Shown here in pieces: positions 1-11,500 of a DNA stretch of 64,000 nt. The stretch spans positions 2,046,001 through 2,110,000 of the forward strand of contig CP012388.1 in assembly GCA_001708385.1 (NCBI GenBank), written 5' to 3'. The notes beneath the pieces are model-generated. The model did no database searches and was not told the DNA's origin. It saw only the letters and a list, made by a program, of their open reading frames with translations. The stretch is from Flavobacterium psychrophilum. GTDB lineage: Bacteria; Bacteroidota; Bacteroidia; Flavobacteriales; Flavobacteriaceae. Position numbers and translations under genes: made by a program. How positions within the stretch are numbered: position 1 is the first letter of the stretch; each line of letters starts with the position of its first letter.

Positions 1-3000
1 AGTGGTGCCGGCAAAGGCAGTACCATTAATGCTATATGTATAAGGAGCTGTACCTCCCGATACCGTAGAAGCATCAAAAGATATGGTTGCAGTCGTAGTA
101 CATGTATATTGCTGTATTACTGTTGCTGCACCAACCACTAATGCAGCCGGCTCTGTAATGGTAAAGTTTACCGGAAACTTACAGGTATTATTGCTGCCTG
201 TCTGTACAACATTTACAATATAATCTCCTGCTGTAAGGCCGGTAAACTGCCCTGTCGCATTGGTCTTAAGTATTGTTTCAGGATCTAATGGGTCAACTAA
301 CTCAAAAGATATAGCGTGTGCACCAGTTGCTGTTATTGCAAACGTAATACTCCCATCTGTACCTCCCTGGCATAAAATATTTTGAGATGTATATGTATAT
401 TTTACTCCCGGTACATTTTCTATAATTACAGGTTCAGAAATTGCTGTACAGCCGTTGGCATCTTTAACAATAAATACATATTTGCCAATTTCTGCCAATT
501 CAACCTCAGCCGGATTTATTAATATATAATCCTCTAATTGCGGATCCTTAAGAACATCATTAAAACTATATATGGCATAAGTAAATGGCGACTTACCACC
601 TGTAACTTCAAAGTTTACAAGACCGGGATCGCACGATACATGAGGGCGTACATATGCAGTTATTTGCGGATTGCTGTAATCATTTATTACAAAAGTGTTG
701 GTATAGGTACAGTCATCCGTTGTTACTTCAACATAATAAGAACCGGGAAGAAGATCGTCAAACGAATAAATATTACTCGCCTGAGGTCCTATTGGTCCTA
801 TTTGTATATTGTTAGGCCCACCTTTAAGCAGGTACGTATATTCCGGTTTTACGTCTAATACCCTTAACGTAATACTTCCGGGTAATACACACGTTTTGTC
901 GGTAACAACTGGTACAACTCTTATTGCTCTGGATTGTACACCAATATCTTTAAGCTTAAACTCACAACCGATAGATCCCGCAGGCACATCGGTTTGTTTT
1001 ATTTCTACGGTATAGACGCCAAGCGCAGAAACGGGAAATACCGGATTAGTATTTGGATAATCTACAAGCACAGTTCCTGTATCCTGATCAAGAAGTCTTA
1101 TCTGATAATTTTGAGCAGGAACACCCAAAACTTTTATCTCTCCAGGATTACCACAAATAACATCTTTAACCTCTATAGTTGGGTTAAGAAGGTTTTTAGA
1201 AACCTTAAAATAGTAATAGCTGCGACAGCCATTCTGGTCAACTTCTATACGATATTCACCATCGTTTTCAACAGTATAGTTTGGCCCTGTAAAAACGGTA
1301 TTCCATCCGGTCATACATTGGTTTTGCGGACATGGATCCGGAAGGCTTACATTACAACCAGGCGCTGTTTTATCAAGTTTTTGCCATCTTACAGTACCCG
1401 AAGAAATATTACTTGGTATAAAGCGACTGTCGTTAAAGCCACATAAAAATATCTTCGGAATTAAAAGATTATTATTTTCGCACCTTTCCTCTTTATCTGC
1501 AACGGCTGCAACAGGATTAATTAAAGAAAGGTCATTAAAATTCTTTACTGTAATGTATTCTTCTGTTCCTACAAGACAAGGTGCAATTGGTGTTGTTTTT
1601 ACATAATATTCACCGGGCACTGTAACCGTTATCTGTTGTGTATTGCCCATAGGGATATCATTTGCAGTATTTCCGCCAGGATCTTTTAAATACCATTCAT
1701 ATTGTCCATATCCGGCTCCGGCACTAATATTTAAAGTTCCGCCACAAATAATTTCCGACCTTCTAAATTCGCATCGGGAAATATCTACTATAAAGTTTGC
1801 AGGCCCTTCTTCCGGCCTATTACAGGCACCAATACCGGCAACGCTGGGGTCATCTGAAATAACGTTAGAGTTCTTTATACCACTATAGGTTGCATATGCA
1901 ATATTTGCAATCCTGTTCGCACAGGCATCTGTAAAGTCGTTGCAGTTTTCTGCTACTTTTACTTCAATTATTATATAATGCTCGCCGTTCCCACTTTCTT
2001 TAGTAACATATTTATCGGGTATTGAAATGATAATTTCACCCGGAACTGCACCCGGAACATAAGAAGCATCGGGCACATCGCTAAAATTTACCGATCTTAA
2101 ACTTGTATTTGGCGGCAATACATCTTTTATTGTAAAATTATGAGCGTCATCTTTCCCTGTATTATTAAACGTCAGCTTATACTGTAAAACCCATCCAAGA
2201 TCTACATTTTTTCCTGCCCAGTTTTCACCACTTGGTCTCTGTACCGTCTTTACAATTGTAATATCTGGTTCAATAACGTCTATACTTAATGCATTAAAGA
2301 ACATGTAGTAACTATCTCCACTTGATGTTATTTCAACTGTCGCAGACGTTGCCGAATTGGGTATAACCCCTGAATCCAGTTTTATAATATCCGAATCATA
2401 CCCTAGTGTATTCACACTTTTTGGTGTTCTGTCTGAGAAATTTACAGACTGGTCCAGCGCATCAAGTACCGTAATACTGCTATTGAAAAAGTTATTTTGC
2501 GGATTTTTATCGTTCTTAAGCGTTGTGAAACCAGTAGAGTTACCCGCTTTTATTCTAAGCCTGTCACCAGTAATCCTATTGTCGCCCTCTAAGGCAGCGG
2601 CTATCATTTTAGCATTAACCGGCTGAGGAGCCGGTACAGTAATGAACCCGTTATAATCAATATTCACTGCACCAAGGTTTTCATGTACACCAGCAAAGCC
2701 GTCAAATGACGTAATATACTTACCCGGCATTGAAGGGTTTTCATATATCACAAATAATGTCCATCCTCCCGAAACACCACCGGAAACTTTTCCCTGACTA
2801 GACTTTATGTTTGCGACTGTATACTCGCCATTAGGATTTGTTAGTGTAGAAAGGTAACTCGTTACATCTGCGTAGCAGGCATATACTCCATTACTGCCAA
2901 AAGCAGGGGTGTTGTAACCGTTGTAAATTACATTTCCGGTAATATTCTGATAAGCACCGTTTTTAACCTTAAACTTTATCTTGGTAATATCTTCCCTATT

Positions 3001-3369
3001 GCTGGTATTAGCATAAGTTGCCGACCAGTATAATGCTGCATATACTACCTTACTACACAAAGGGTCTGGTATAGACAATGTAGCCTTACTTGAGCTGGTA
3101 GTACTATTATCGTTATCAATATCAATATAGTACATGTCTACATTGTCATTATATGACGAATTATCCCCTGTTGTATTATAGGAATTGTTGGGACTACCGT
3201 TTACATTCCTGTTTACAATATTATTGGCAATCATTGTCATATCGCCCTTAATTGTGTACTGTTTTCTTTTAGAAAAGTTTACCGGCACTTGTGCCTGTAC
3301 AGCAAAACAAGACAATAATACCCCCAGTAGGATGGTTATCCTTAACTTTTTTAGTGTAAGATGATGCAT
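1..3369 (-). CDS. Giant T9SS-type surface adhesin, 3' end outside window
   Basis: The reading frame is open from an ATG at 3369 to position 1, at least 1123 codons, and the C-terminus lies outside the window. The N-terminus is a signal peptide (MHHLTLKKLRITILLG, hydrophobic, ending near AQ-VP). About residues 360-470 resemble a DUF11-type domain (VKTVQRPSGENWAGKNVDLG then a TFNNTG motif). The visible C-terminal part carries SprB-like repeat motifs such as VSGGTAPYTYSING. Such proteins are usually exported by the T9SS with a type B (gliding-motility-associated) C-terminal domain, which cannot be seen here. It follows the PorP/SprF gene by 58 bp and is probably the last gene of that operon. Function as an adhesin is inferred from domain type only. 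Confidence 0.8.
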   Translation of the reverse strand, partial: MHHLTLKKLRITILLGVLLSCFAVQAQVPVNFSKRKQYTIKGDMTMIANNIVNRNVNGSPNNSYNTTGDNSSYNDNVDMYYIDIDNDNSTTSSSKATLSIPDPLCSKVVYAALYWSATYANTSNREDITKIKFKVKNGAYQNITGNVIYNGYNTPAFGSNGVYACYADVTSYLSTLTNPNGEYTVANIKSSQGKVSGGVSGGWTLFVIYENPSMPGKYITSFDGFAGVHENLGAVNIDYNGFITVPAPQPVNAKMIAAALEGDNRITGDRLRIKAGNSTGFTTLKNDKNPQNNFFNSSITVLDALDQSVNFSDRTPKSVNTLGYDSDIIKLDSGVIPNSATSATVEITSSGDSYYMFFNALSIDVIEPDITIVKTVQRPSGENWAGKNVDLGWVLQYKLTFNNTGKDDAHNFTIKDVLPPNTSLRSVNFSDVPDASYVPGAVPGEIIISIPDKYVTKESGNGEHYIIIEVKVAENCNDFTDACANRIANIAYATYSGIKNSNVISDDPSVAGIGACNRPEEGPANFIVDISRCEFRRSEIICGGTLNISAGAGYGQYEWYLKDPGGNTANDIPMGNTQQITVTVPGEYYVKTTPIAPCLVGTEEYITVKNFNDLSLINPVAAVADKEERCENNNLLIPKIFLCGFNDSRFIPSNISSGTVRWQKLDKTAPGCNVSLPDPCPQNQCMTGWNTVFTGPNYTVENDGEYRIEVDQNGCRSYYYFKVSKNLLNPTIEVKDVICGNPGEIKVLGVPAQNYQIRLLDQDTGTVLVDYPNTNPVFPVSALGVYTVEIKQTDVPAGSIGCEFKLKDIGVQSRAIRVVPVVTDKTCVLPGSITLRVLDVKPEYTYLLKGGPNNIQIGPIGPQASNIYSFDDLLPGSYYVEVTTDDCTYTNTFVINDYSNPQITAYVRPHVSCDPGLVNFEVTGGKSPFTYAIYSFNDVLKDPQLEDYILINPAEVELAEIGKYVFIVKDANGCTAISEPVIIENVPGVKYTYTSQNILCQGGTDGSITFAITATGAHAISFELVDPLDPETILKTNATGQFTGLTAGDYIVNVVQTGSNNTCKFPVNFTITEPAALVVGAATVIQQYTCTTTATISFDASTVSGGTAPYTYSINGTAFAGTT

Positions 3370-3427
3370 TGGGTTTTTGGTAGTTTTTAGGTGTTTCTTG
3401 GTGTTTTCTTTTTGATATTCTTTAGTG

Positions 3428-5527
3428 TTAGTTGGTATTGATGCTCATAATCCAAATCGAGTCAAAATAAGTATTGTCTACGTTTGAATAGTACGAGATC
3501 AGTGCCTCCCGCCAGGTGTAGTGTTTTTTTAAGTACACATACCTGAAATTGTTTTTAGGATTTAAAAATATCCCGGCTTTTAAACCTCTTTCGCCCATTT
3601 TGTTGACGAAATTCTCTGCGTTTTCCTGTCCCGAAAACACATTGGCTATAATATAAAAGCCCGGTTCCATGCCTTCAACCGACAGCCTGTTCACTTTCTT
3701 AACAGTTTCCCTTGGCTTTGCGGTTTTGCCTGAATAAAATTCTTTAATATCCTCTTCCGTTTTTAAAGATTCTTCTTTAATATCACGCGGGTGGGATAAC
3801 GAAAATAGTCCCTCCCGTGGTTTTTCGGGTGTTGCCGATGAAGTATTTTTAACTCCTTCTTTTGCCTCCGATCCGGTCTCTGCTGCTATATCGCGAGGCC
3901 TTGATAATGAGATCGAGGTTTCCCTCGGCTGGTTTTTTTGTGGGGTTTCATTTTGTAAGGTGTTTGTTATTGGTTTGTTATTACTTTCGTTTATCTGTTC
4001 TTCCAGTTCCGGGTTAGGGTTGTTATCTACGTGTACTATATACACACCCTTTTCTTTACCCGACTCCCTTTTCTTTCCGGCAGTATTTGCAGCTTCGGTA
4101 AACGTTTTACGCTTTTCTATTTTTACTGCTTTGTCGCTGTCTTTTGCCTTAATGTCTTTGGAAACTATATAGTATCCGTCTTCGGCATGTTTAAGATCTT
4201 CAAGCGTTTTAGGGTCGGCAATCCTTTTTCCCTGCTTGATATTTTTAAGTTCCAGCGGTTTGTTTTCTCCTGCCTGTTCTTTGGCTGCCTTTTCCTTTTC
4301 GGCATATTCCTTAAGGTTTTTTACCTTTTGGTCAAACTCAGTTTTTCGTATTTTAGCTACCGAATCTTCTTTTATTAAAGCATCTATAAGATGCTGGTTA
4401 TCGCTGTCCATATCCAGTTTAAGCTTCTCCAGTTCTGCTTTCCTGTCAAAAGAAGCATCTGCTTTTTCGGCTGCAGCTATAGAATCTCTTTTTACCTCGA
4501 TAGAGTCTTTAGGTTTTATAAGATCTTCTTTCAGTTTTTCCTCAATCGCGGCCAGTGTATCTTTAGGCTTATTTTGTTCTTCAAGCAGTTGTTTCTTTGC
4601 TACTTCCCTGTCTTTAAAGGCAAAAATCATTGTGATTTCGTGCGTTGGCCCCAGGTTTACCAATCCTTCTTTGGTTGTCCTTTCAAACGTATATCCTAAA
4701 GAAAGTCTTTTGGTAAAATGAAAACCTGCTCCTATAGCTACCCCATAATAATCGTCTATACCTGTCTGAAGCCATCCGAAACTTGGAAAGTTTGCCATTA
4801 ACGAACCGCCAAGCCCAAACCCGAATTCTTCGCTTGTTTTACCGCGAAGCATCAGCCTTAGATCGCTGTCTTTAAAAAGATCTTTACCATTGGCAATTGG
4901 GTAGGTGTACATAAAATGACCTGAGTAGGTTTTGTTTGTAAACAGCTTTGCCATACCTGCCGATTTAAAATCGTAATCCACAAAATTCTCGGCATAAAAA
5001 CCAACATCAAAACCTTTGTAGCCCACATTGATACCCGGCTTTATGCTTACCAGAGAATTATTTCGCATGGCCATAAGCACCGGATCAGGCTCTTCGGTAA
5101 TTGTCCTGTTCTTATCGATACCACTGTTATAATACGCTACGTTAAAGCCCAGCGTAACATTAAACTTATCTTTAATTTTTACGTTATAGGCATAGTTGGC
5201 AATACCGCCAAAACTGCTTATAACACCCAGCCTTTGCTGATAGATACCAAACCCAAAACCGGCTCTATCGGTAAATTTGCCGTTGTACGACAGCATGTAC
5301 ATTTTAGGAGAATCGTCATACTGTACCCACTGGTTACGGTGGTACAGGGTTATATAAGTATTGTCTTCCCTAACAAAAGAAAAAGCAGGGTTTACCAAAA
5401 ACCTGTTATATCTTACATTGTTTTGGTACGGAACGCTAAAGGTTAGCACAGGGGCATCCTGCGCATTTAAAATATTAAATGCACTTATAAATAACAGAAG
5501 CAGTAAGGCAGCGTATTTTTTTATCAT
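3428..5527 (-). CDS. PorP/SprF family T9SS membrane protein with C-terminal SPOR-like extension
   Basis: This 699-residue protein has a signal peptide (residues 1-22) and an N-terminal PorP/SprF-type outer-membrane beta-barrel (about 25-305), recognisable by the YHRNQWVQYDDSP and FGFGIYQQRLG regions. PorP/SprF proteins are needed for export or attachment of partner T9SS substrates with type B C-terminal domains. Family members are normally about 300-330 residues. Here a Lys/Glu-rich, probably extended or coiled region (about 310-610) follows, with a GYYIVSKDI segment, and the last ~80 residues (GFYIIANVFSGQENAENFVN) look like a SPOR-type fold, which in other proteins binds peptidoglycan. It starts only 4 bp after the giant Ig-repeat gene, so the two are almost certainly co-transcribed and this is its likely secretion partner. 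Confidence 0.88.
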   Translation of the reverse strand: MIKKYAALLLLLFISAFNILNAQDAPVLTFSVPYQNNVRYNRFLVNPAFSFVREDNTYITLYHRNQWVQYDDSPKMYMLSYNGKFTDRAGFGFGIYQQRLGVISSFGGIANYAYNVKIKDKFNVTLGFNVAYYNSGIDKNRTITEEPDPVLMAMRNNSLVSIKPGINVGYKGFDVGFYAENFVDYDFKSAGMAKLFTNKTYSGHFMYTYPIANGKDLFKDSDLRLMLRGKTSEEFGFGLGGSLMANFPSFGWLQTGIDDYYGVAIGAGFHFTKRLSLGYTFERTTKEGLVNLGPTHEITMIFAFKDREVAKKQLLEEQNKPKDTLAAIEEKLKEDLIKPKDSIEVKRDSIAAAEKADASFDRKAELEKLKLDMDSDNQHLIDALIKEDSVAKIRKTEFDQKVKNLKEYAEKEKAAKEQAGENKPLELKNIKQGKRIADPKTLEDLKHAEDGYYIVSKDIKAKDSDKAVKIEKRKTFTEAANTAGKKRESGKEKGVYIVHVDNNPNPELEEQINESNNKPITNTLQNETPQKNQPRETSISLSRPRDIAAETGSEAKEGVKNTSSATPEKPREGLFSLSHPRDIKEESLKTEEDIKEFYSGKTAKPRETVKKVNRLSVEGMEPGFYIIANVFSGQENAENFVNKMGERGLKAGIFLNPKNNFRYVYLKKHYTWREALISYYSNVDNTYFDSIWIMSINTN

Positions 5528-5531
5528 AAGC

Positions 5532-8500
5532 TTACTGTATAATTGTTATAGAGCCCCTACGGGTAATTTTATTATTTACCATTATCGTGTAATAGTATAC
5601 TGGGTTTTTCTGCGACCATGTAAAATCGCTATCAGGCCAGCTGTTATTGTAGTGTGTAGCCCTAAGTACAATTGTGCCATCGGGTGCATATACAACAACT
5701 TCTGTATCTTCATTTAAATATTGTAATGGCAACGACCATTTATCATTCTTACCATCGTTGTTTGGCGAAATAAGGTTAGGAATGGCAATAAGGTTATTCT
5801 CTTTAATGCTCACTACAAACTGTTTTGTAACCTCACATTCTCCTACTGTCGCAACAAGGGTATACGTTCCGGGTTCACTAACTTCTATACTCGGGCCGTT
5901 ACCAATCTGAGTCCCGTTTAAGAACCACACATAGCTCTCTGCACCACCGGCAGTAACAGTAATACTTGTGTTTTCCGGTATTTCTACATTTTCGCCTACG
6001 CTAATAGTAATCAGGTCCATATCATATGGCTGTAATACAATTGTATTAGATGTTATAGTACATCCGTTGTAGCTAACCTCCAGATAATAGCTGCCTTTTT
6101 CGCTAGCCGTAATAGATGGCGCAGACCCACCTATAAGGCTCGTACCGTTATGATACCATGTATACAAATATTCAGCATTAGTCACGTCGCTAAACAATGT
6201 AACTTCTGTACCATCGGCACAAAACGCGCCATCCATATCAATTGTAACCCCGCTAACAAAAGCAAGCTCAACAGCGATACCGTTAGATGTTACTATTCCA
6301 AAATCAGGTATATTCACCTCAAGCGTATAAATTCCTGTTTCGGTAGCGGTGTACGCTATTTGAGTAGCTCCGCCTATAATGGCACCGTTTTTATACCATT
6401 GGTAGTCATAGTCGTAATTGTTGCCTATAAGGTTTACAAATCCCGGCGCTGTAACCGCCTTAAATTCTGCTATGTATAATATCGCCTGTGTATCTACACA
6501 TTTTTCATACGATTCTGCTGCTACAGTAAGTGCAAAGCCTGACGGATTAACCAGTTCAAACACCAGTTCTTTGGTCATTACACACTGGTCGTTTTGGGTT
6601 ACCACCACTTTGTATACGCCCGCAAGGGTAGCAGAAATAGATGCTGTACTCTCACCCGCCAATACAATACCATTACGGTACCATACAAAAGTTGGCAATA
6701 GTGCATCTGTAACAACAGCAAGGCTTTTAACCTGACCCGGAATTATTATATCGCTAAGCGGACTGGCGGGTGTAAGTGTAAAGTCACTTTGTTGTATGGT
6801 TACCGTGTTAGATATTGCAGAGCAAGATCCGTTGGTTACCCTTACATAATAATTTCCTGTTTCTGTAGCGGTAAAATCGGGTACGTTGCCCGATGTTACC
6901 TGAACACCGTTTTTATACCACGTGTATACAAAAGCCGTAGTAGTAAGACTGTTGCTTATAACAACCTGAGAGTTCTCCCCACAAAGCTTACCCGCAGCAG
7001 TTATAGCTACCTGGCCAAAACCAAGGTTCACTGTAATTGCGTTAGAGTACACAGGAGCGAATTCGGGAATGGTAACTTCCAGTTTATAAATTCCGTTTTG
7101 AGATGAATCGTTAAGCGATAAGGTTGCCAATACTGCACCCGGCACAGGCAAATTGTCTTTGTACCACTGGTATGTATAACCCAGGTTGGCAGCGTTTATA
7201 TTTCCAGCAGGAGTTATTGCTATTAATCCTGTTACATTTAATGTTACTGCGGCACTCGTACAGGCAGTGTAACCTGCATCTGCGGCAATTGTCAACTGGA
7301 AACCTGTTGGATAGTTTAGTGTAAATAGTTTTTCTGAAGTAACAGCACAGCCCGATGTCTGGGTTACCACTACTTTATATTCGCCATTTTGTGTAGCTGT
7401 AAGCGTTGCCGATGTTTCAGCTATAAGCACATTATTTCTGTACCATGCATATTGCGGTGCAACAGCATCTGTAGTAACGGTAAGCGTTTTAGTTTGCCCC
7501 GGAAGGATAATATCTGTAGAAGGGTTACTGCTGTTGATTACAATAGTAGCATTTTGTATCTGAAGCGTATTGGATTGCGATGTACATGTACCCGCTGTTA
7601 CAATAAGGTAATAGTCACCCGCATCGCCTGTAATTAATGTCGACGCTGTTTCGCCTGGCAGTTGTACACCGTTTTTATACCATTGGTACGTATAGCCAGT
7701 TCCTGTTACGCTTGATGAAAGAACAATTGTTGATCCTGCGCAAAGTACACCACTTTTTGAAATGGATACCAATCCTGCCGGAATAGCTATATTAACCGCT
7801 GCCGTATTAGAGCTAACCGGACTGAAGTCTGGTATTGAAACAGCAACCATATATTCGCCATTTTGCATAGCATCTGCAATAACTAACGATGATGCTACAG
7901 CACCTGCAACCGCAGTTCCGTTTTTAAACCATTGGTAAGTGTAGCCTAGCGTAGAAGCATCTACATTGCCGTTTGCTGTTTGCGCAGTAAAGTTTGTTAT
8001 GCTTAACGTTGCCGTTGTGCTTGTACATGCAGTATACCCTGCATTAGTTGCAATAGTAAGCGTAAACCCTGTTGGATAGTTAAGTGTAAATAATTTTTCT
8101 GAAGTAACAGCACAACCCGATGTCTGGATTACTATTACTTTATATTCACCATTTTGTGTAGCTGTAAGCGTTGCCGAAGTTTCTGTTAAAAGCACATTAT
8201 TTCTGTACCATGTATATTGTGGTGCAACAGCATCTGTAGTAACGGTAAGCGTTTTAGTTTGCCCCGGAAGGATAACATCTGTAGAAGGATTACTGCTGTT
8301 GATTACAATAGCAGCATTTTGTATCTGAAGCGTATTGGATTGCGATGTACATGTGCCCGCTGTTACAATAAGGTAATAATCAGCCGCATCGCCTGTAGTT
8401 AATGTCGACGCTGTTTCACCTGCCAGTTGCGCACCGTTTTTATACCATTGGTAGGTATAACCGACTCCTGTAAGGCTTGATGATAGAACAATTGTTGATC

Positions 8501-11500
8501 CTTCGCAAAGCACACCGCTTTTGGAAATGGATACCGATCCTGCCGGAATAGCAATATTAACCGCTACCGTATTAGAGCTAACCGGACTGAAGTCTGGTAT
8601 TGAAACAGCAACCGTATATTCGCCGTTTTGCGCAGCATCTGCAATAACCAATGATGATGCGACAGCACCTGGAACTGCAGTTCCGTTTTTAAACCATTGG
8701 TAGCTGTAACCAAGGGTAGAAGCATCTACATTGCCATTTGCCGTTTGCGCAGTAAAGCTTGTTATGCTTAACGTTGCCGTTGTACTTGTACATGCAGTAT
8801 ATCCTGTATTCGTAGCAATGGTAACTGTAAATCCTGTTGGGTAGGTAAGTGTAAATATCTTTTCGGCAGTAGCGGCACATCCTGCGCCCTGAGTAACCAC
8901 TACCCTGTATTCGCCGTCTGTTGTTGCGCTAAGCGTTGCATTTGTTTCTCCCGTTACAACTGCACCATTTTTGTACCATACAAACTGTGGCGAAACAGCA
9001 TCGGTAGTAACACTTAGTGTTTTCGGCTGACCCGGAAGTATAACATCTGTAGCAGGGTTTGTAGTGTTTACCGTAATAGCCGCAATCTGTAATTGTATGC
9101 TGTTAGACTGTTTAGCACATATTCCTCCGGTTACATTAATGTAATAGTTACCTTGATCTGTAGTTGTAAGGGTAGACGATGTAGCACCTGTAACAGCCAC
9201 CCCATCTTTGTACCATTGGTGAGCGTAACCCGAACCGTTAATGCTTGCTGTAAGTGTTACCGTACCACCATCGCACAAAGCGGTATTATTGGTAATAACA
9301 ACATCTTCTACCTCAAGGTTTATAGTTAGATTGTTAGATGTAACTGTGCCAAAATCGGGTACTGTAGCTTCCAGCCTGTAATTTGCGTTTTGCGATGCAT
9401 CGCTTATCACTAAAGTAGCCGATGTTGCTCCTGCAACCGCTGTATTATCTTTAAACCATTGGTATTGGTAACCAAGGCCTGCAACGTCTACGCTACCTGA
9501 AGTAACTGTAGCTGTAAAGTTGGTAACCGCTAAAGATGCAATAGTGCTGTCGCACGAAATGTAATTGGCATCGGCAGCGACAACAAGGCTAAATGCCGAC
9601 GGATAAGCCAATGTAAATGTAGCTTCGTTAGCTACTGTACAACCCGATGTTTGTGTTACCACAACTTTATAAGTACCATCCTGCGTTGCTGTAAGCGTTG
9701 CCGATGTTTCTGCCAAAAGCACATTGTTTCTGTACCACGCAAACTGCGGCGCTACACCGTTTGTAGTTACTGTTACAGTTTTTGGCTGCCCGGGAAGAAT
9801 AAAATCGTTGGCAGCAGCAGTTACTGTTACAGCAATAGCAGCATCATCAACAGTTAGCGTATTAGAATGCGCCGTACAGCTTCCTCCTGTTACAACAACA
9901 TAGTAAGCACCTTCGGCATCTGCCGAAAGCGTTGCGCTTGTTGCTCCCGTTATAGCAACTGTATCTTTAAACCACTGATAAGTATAATTTGAATCGGCCA
10001 GTGTTGCTGTCAGGCTAACAGTAGCGCCTTCGCAAAGCGTAGTGTCGCCACTAATTACAATTGCAGGAAGTGCCAGGTTAACGGCTGTAGTGTTAGATGT
10101 TACCGGAGTAAAATAAGGTATGGTTGCTTCCAGTTTATACGTTCCGTTATCGGCAGCGTTGTTTATAGTAAGCGTTGCCAATGTTGCTCCTATAACAGCA
10201 ACATCGTTTCTATACCATTGGTATTGGTACCCTAAGCCTGTAACATCAACAGCACCCAAAGGTGTCTGCGCCGTAAAAGCAGCTACACTTAGCATAGCAG
10301 TAGTGCTAACACAAGGTGTAAATCCTGAATTTGTTTCCGTTGTAAGCGTAAAGCCTGTAGGGAAGTTAAGCGTGAAAGTAGTTTCTGCAACAGCATTACA
10401 ACCGAGAGTCTGTGTTACTACTACTTTATACTCACCATCCTGAGTTGCTGTATACGATGCCGAAGATGCGCCCGAAATAACAACATTATTTCTGTACCAC
10501 ACATATTCCGGTCCCAGTGCATCGGTAGTTACGGTTAGCGTTTTGTTTTGGCCGGGCAGTAAAACATCGGTAACCGGGTTGGTACTGCTAACCGTTATCT
10601 GTTCGATATCAATATGAATCGTGTTTGACTGTGATGTACAGCCACCGCCTGTAACTTTAAGATAGTAGTCTCCTGCATCATCGGCAGCAAGAGTGCCCGA
10701 AAGTATTGCAGGAAGCAGGAATCCGTCTTTATACCACTCGTACGTATATAGAGAATTGTTTATGTTTGATGTAAGCGGTGCAATAGCACCTTCGCAGATG
10801 CTTGTTGGCCCAGATATTATAACGTTACCTACAGAAGGGTTAACGGTTACCGCATTTGAAGTTATATCACCAAAATCCGGAATGGTAACTGTAAGGGAGT
10901 AGCTTCCGTTATCTAAAGGGCTTGTAACATTTAACTGTGGTGTAGTTGCCCCTGCAACCGCAACATTATCTTTATACCACTGATAGCTGTAACCGTAAGA
11001 ATTATTTAGAATACCTGTAGTTTGGGCTCCCGTTACCACATTAAATTGTTCGATATTTAATGTTGTGGCAGTGCTTACGCACGATTGGTATGCTGCATCT
11101 GATTGTATTGCAACATTAAAACTATCAGGATATATGATGTTTACCGATGCTTCTTTAGTAATATTACACGGAACAGCATCATTTACCACCACTTTGTAAG
11201 TGCCTTTTTGTGTAGCATTGTAGCTTGCCTGCGTAGCACCGCTAATAGCCGTATTATCTCTGTACCATTGGTATGAAGGGTTAATTGCATCTGTAATGGC
11301 AGTAAGTATTTCGGTTTCTCCGGGAATAACAACCGTGGTAGCAGACGGATCTATATCGAGGTTAAAATCTACCGGTTCCAGCTCAATTTCGTTCGTTTCA
11401 AAAACACAGCCACCACCTGTTATTACGAGATGGTAGATTCCTGCTTCGGTAGCCGGATACGTGGGTTGCGAAGCCGCCGCTATTAGTATATTGTCTTTAT

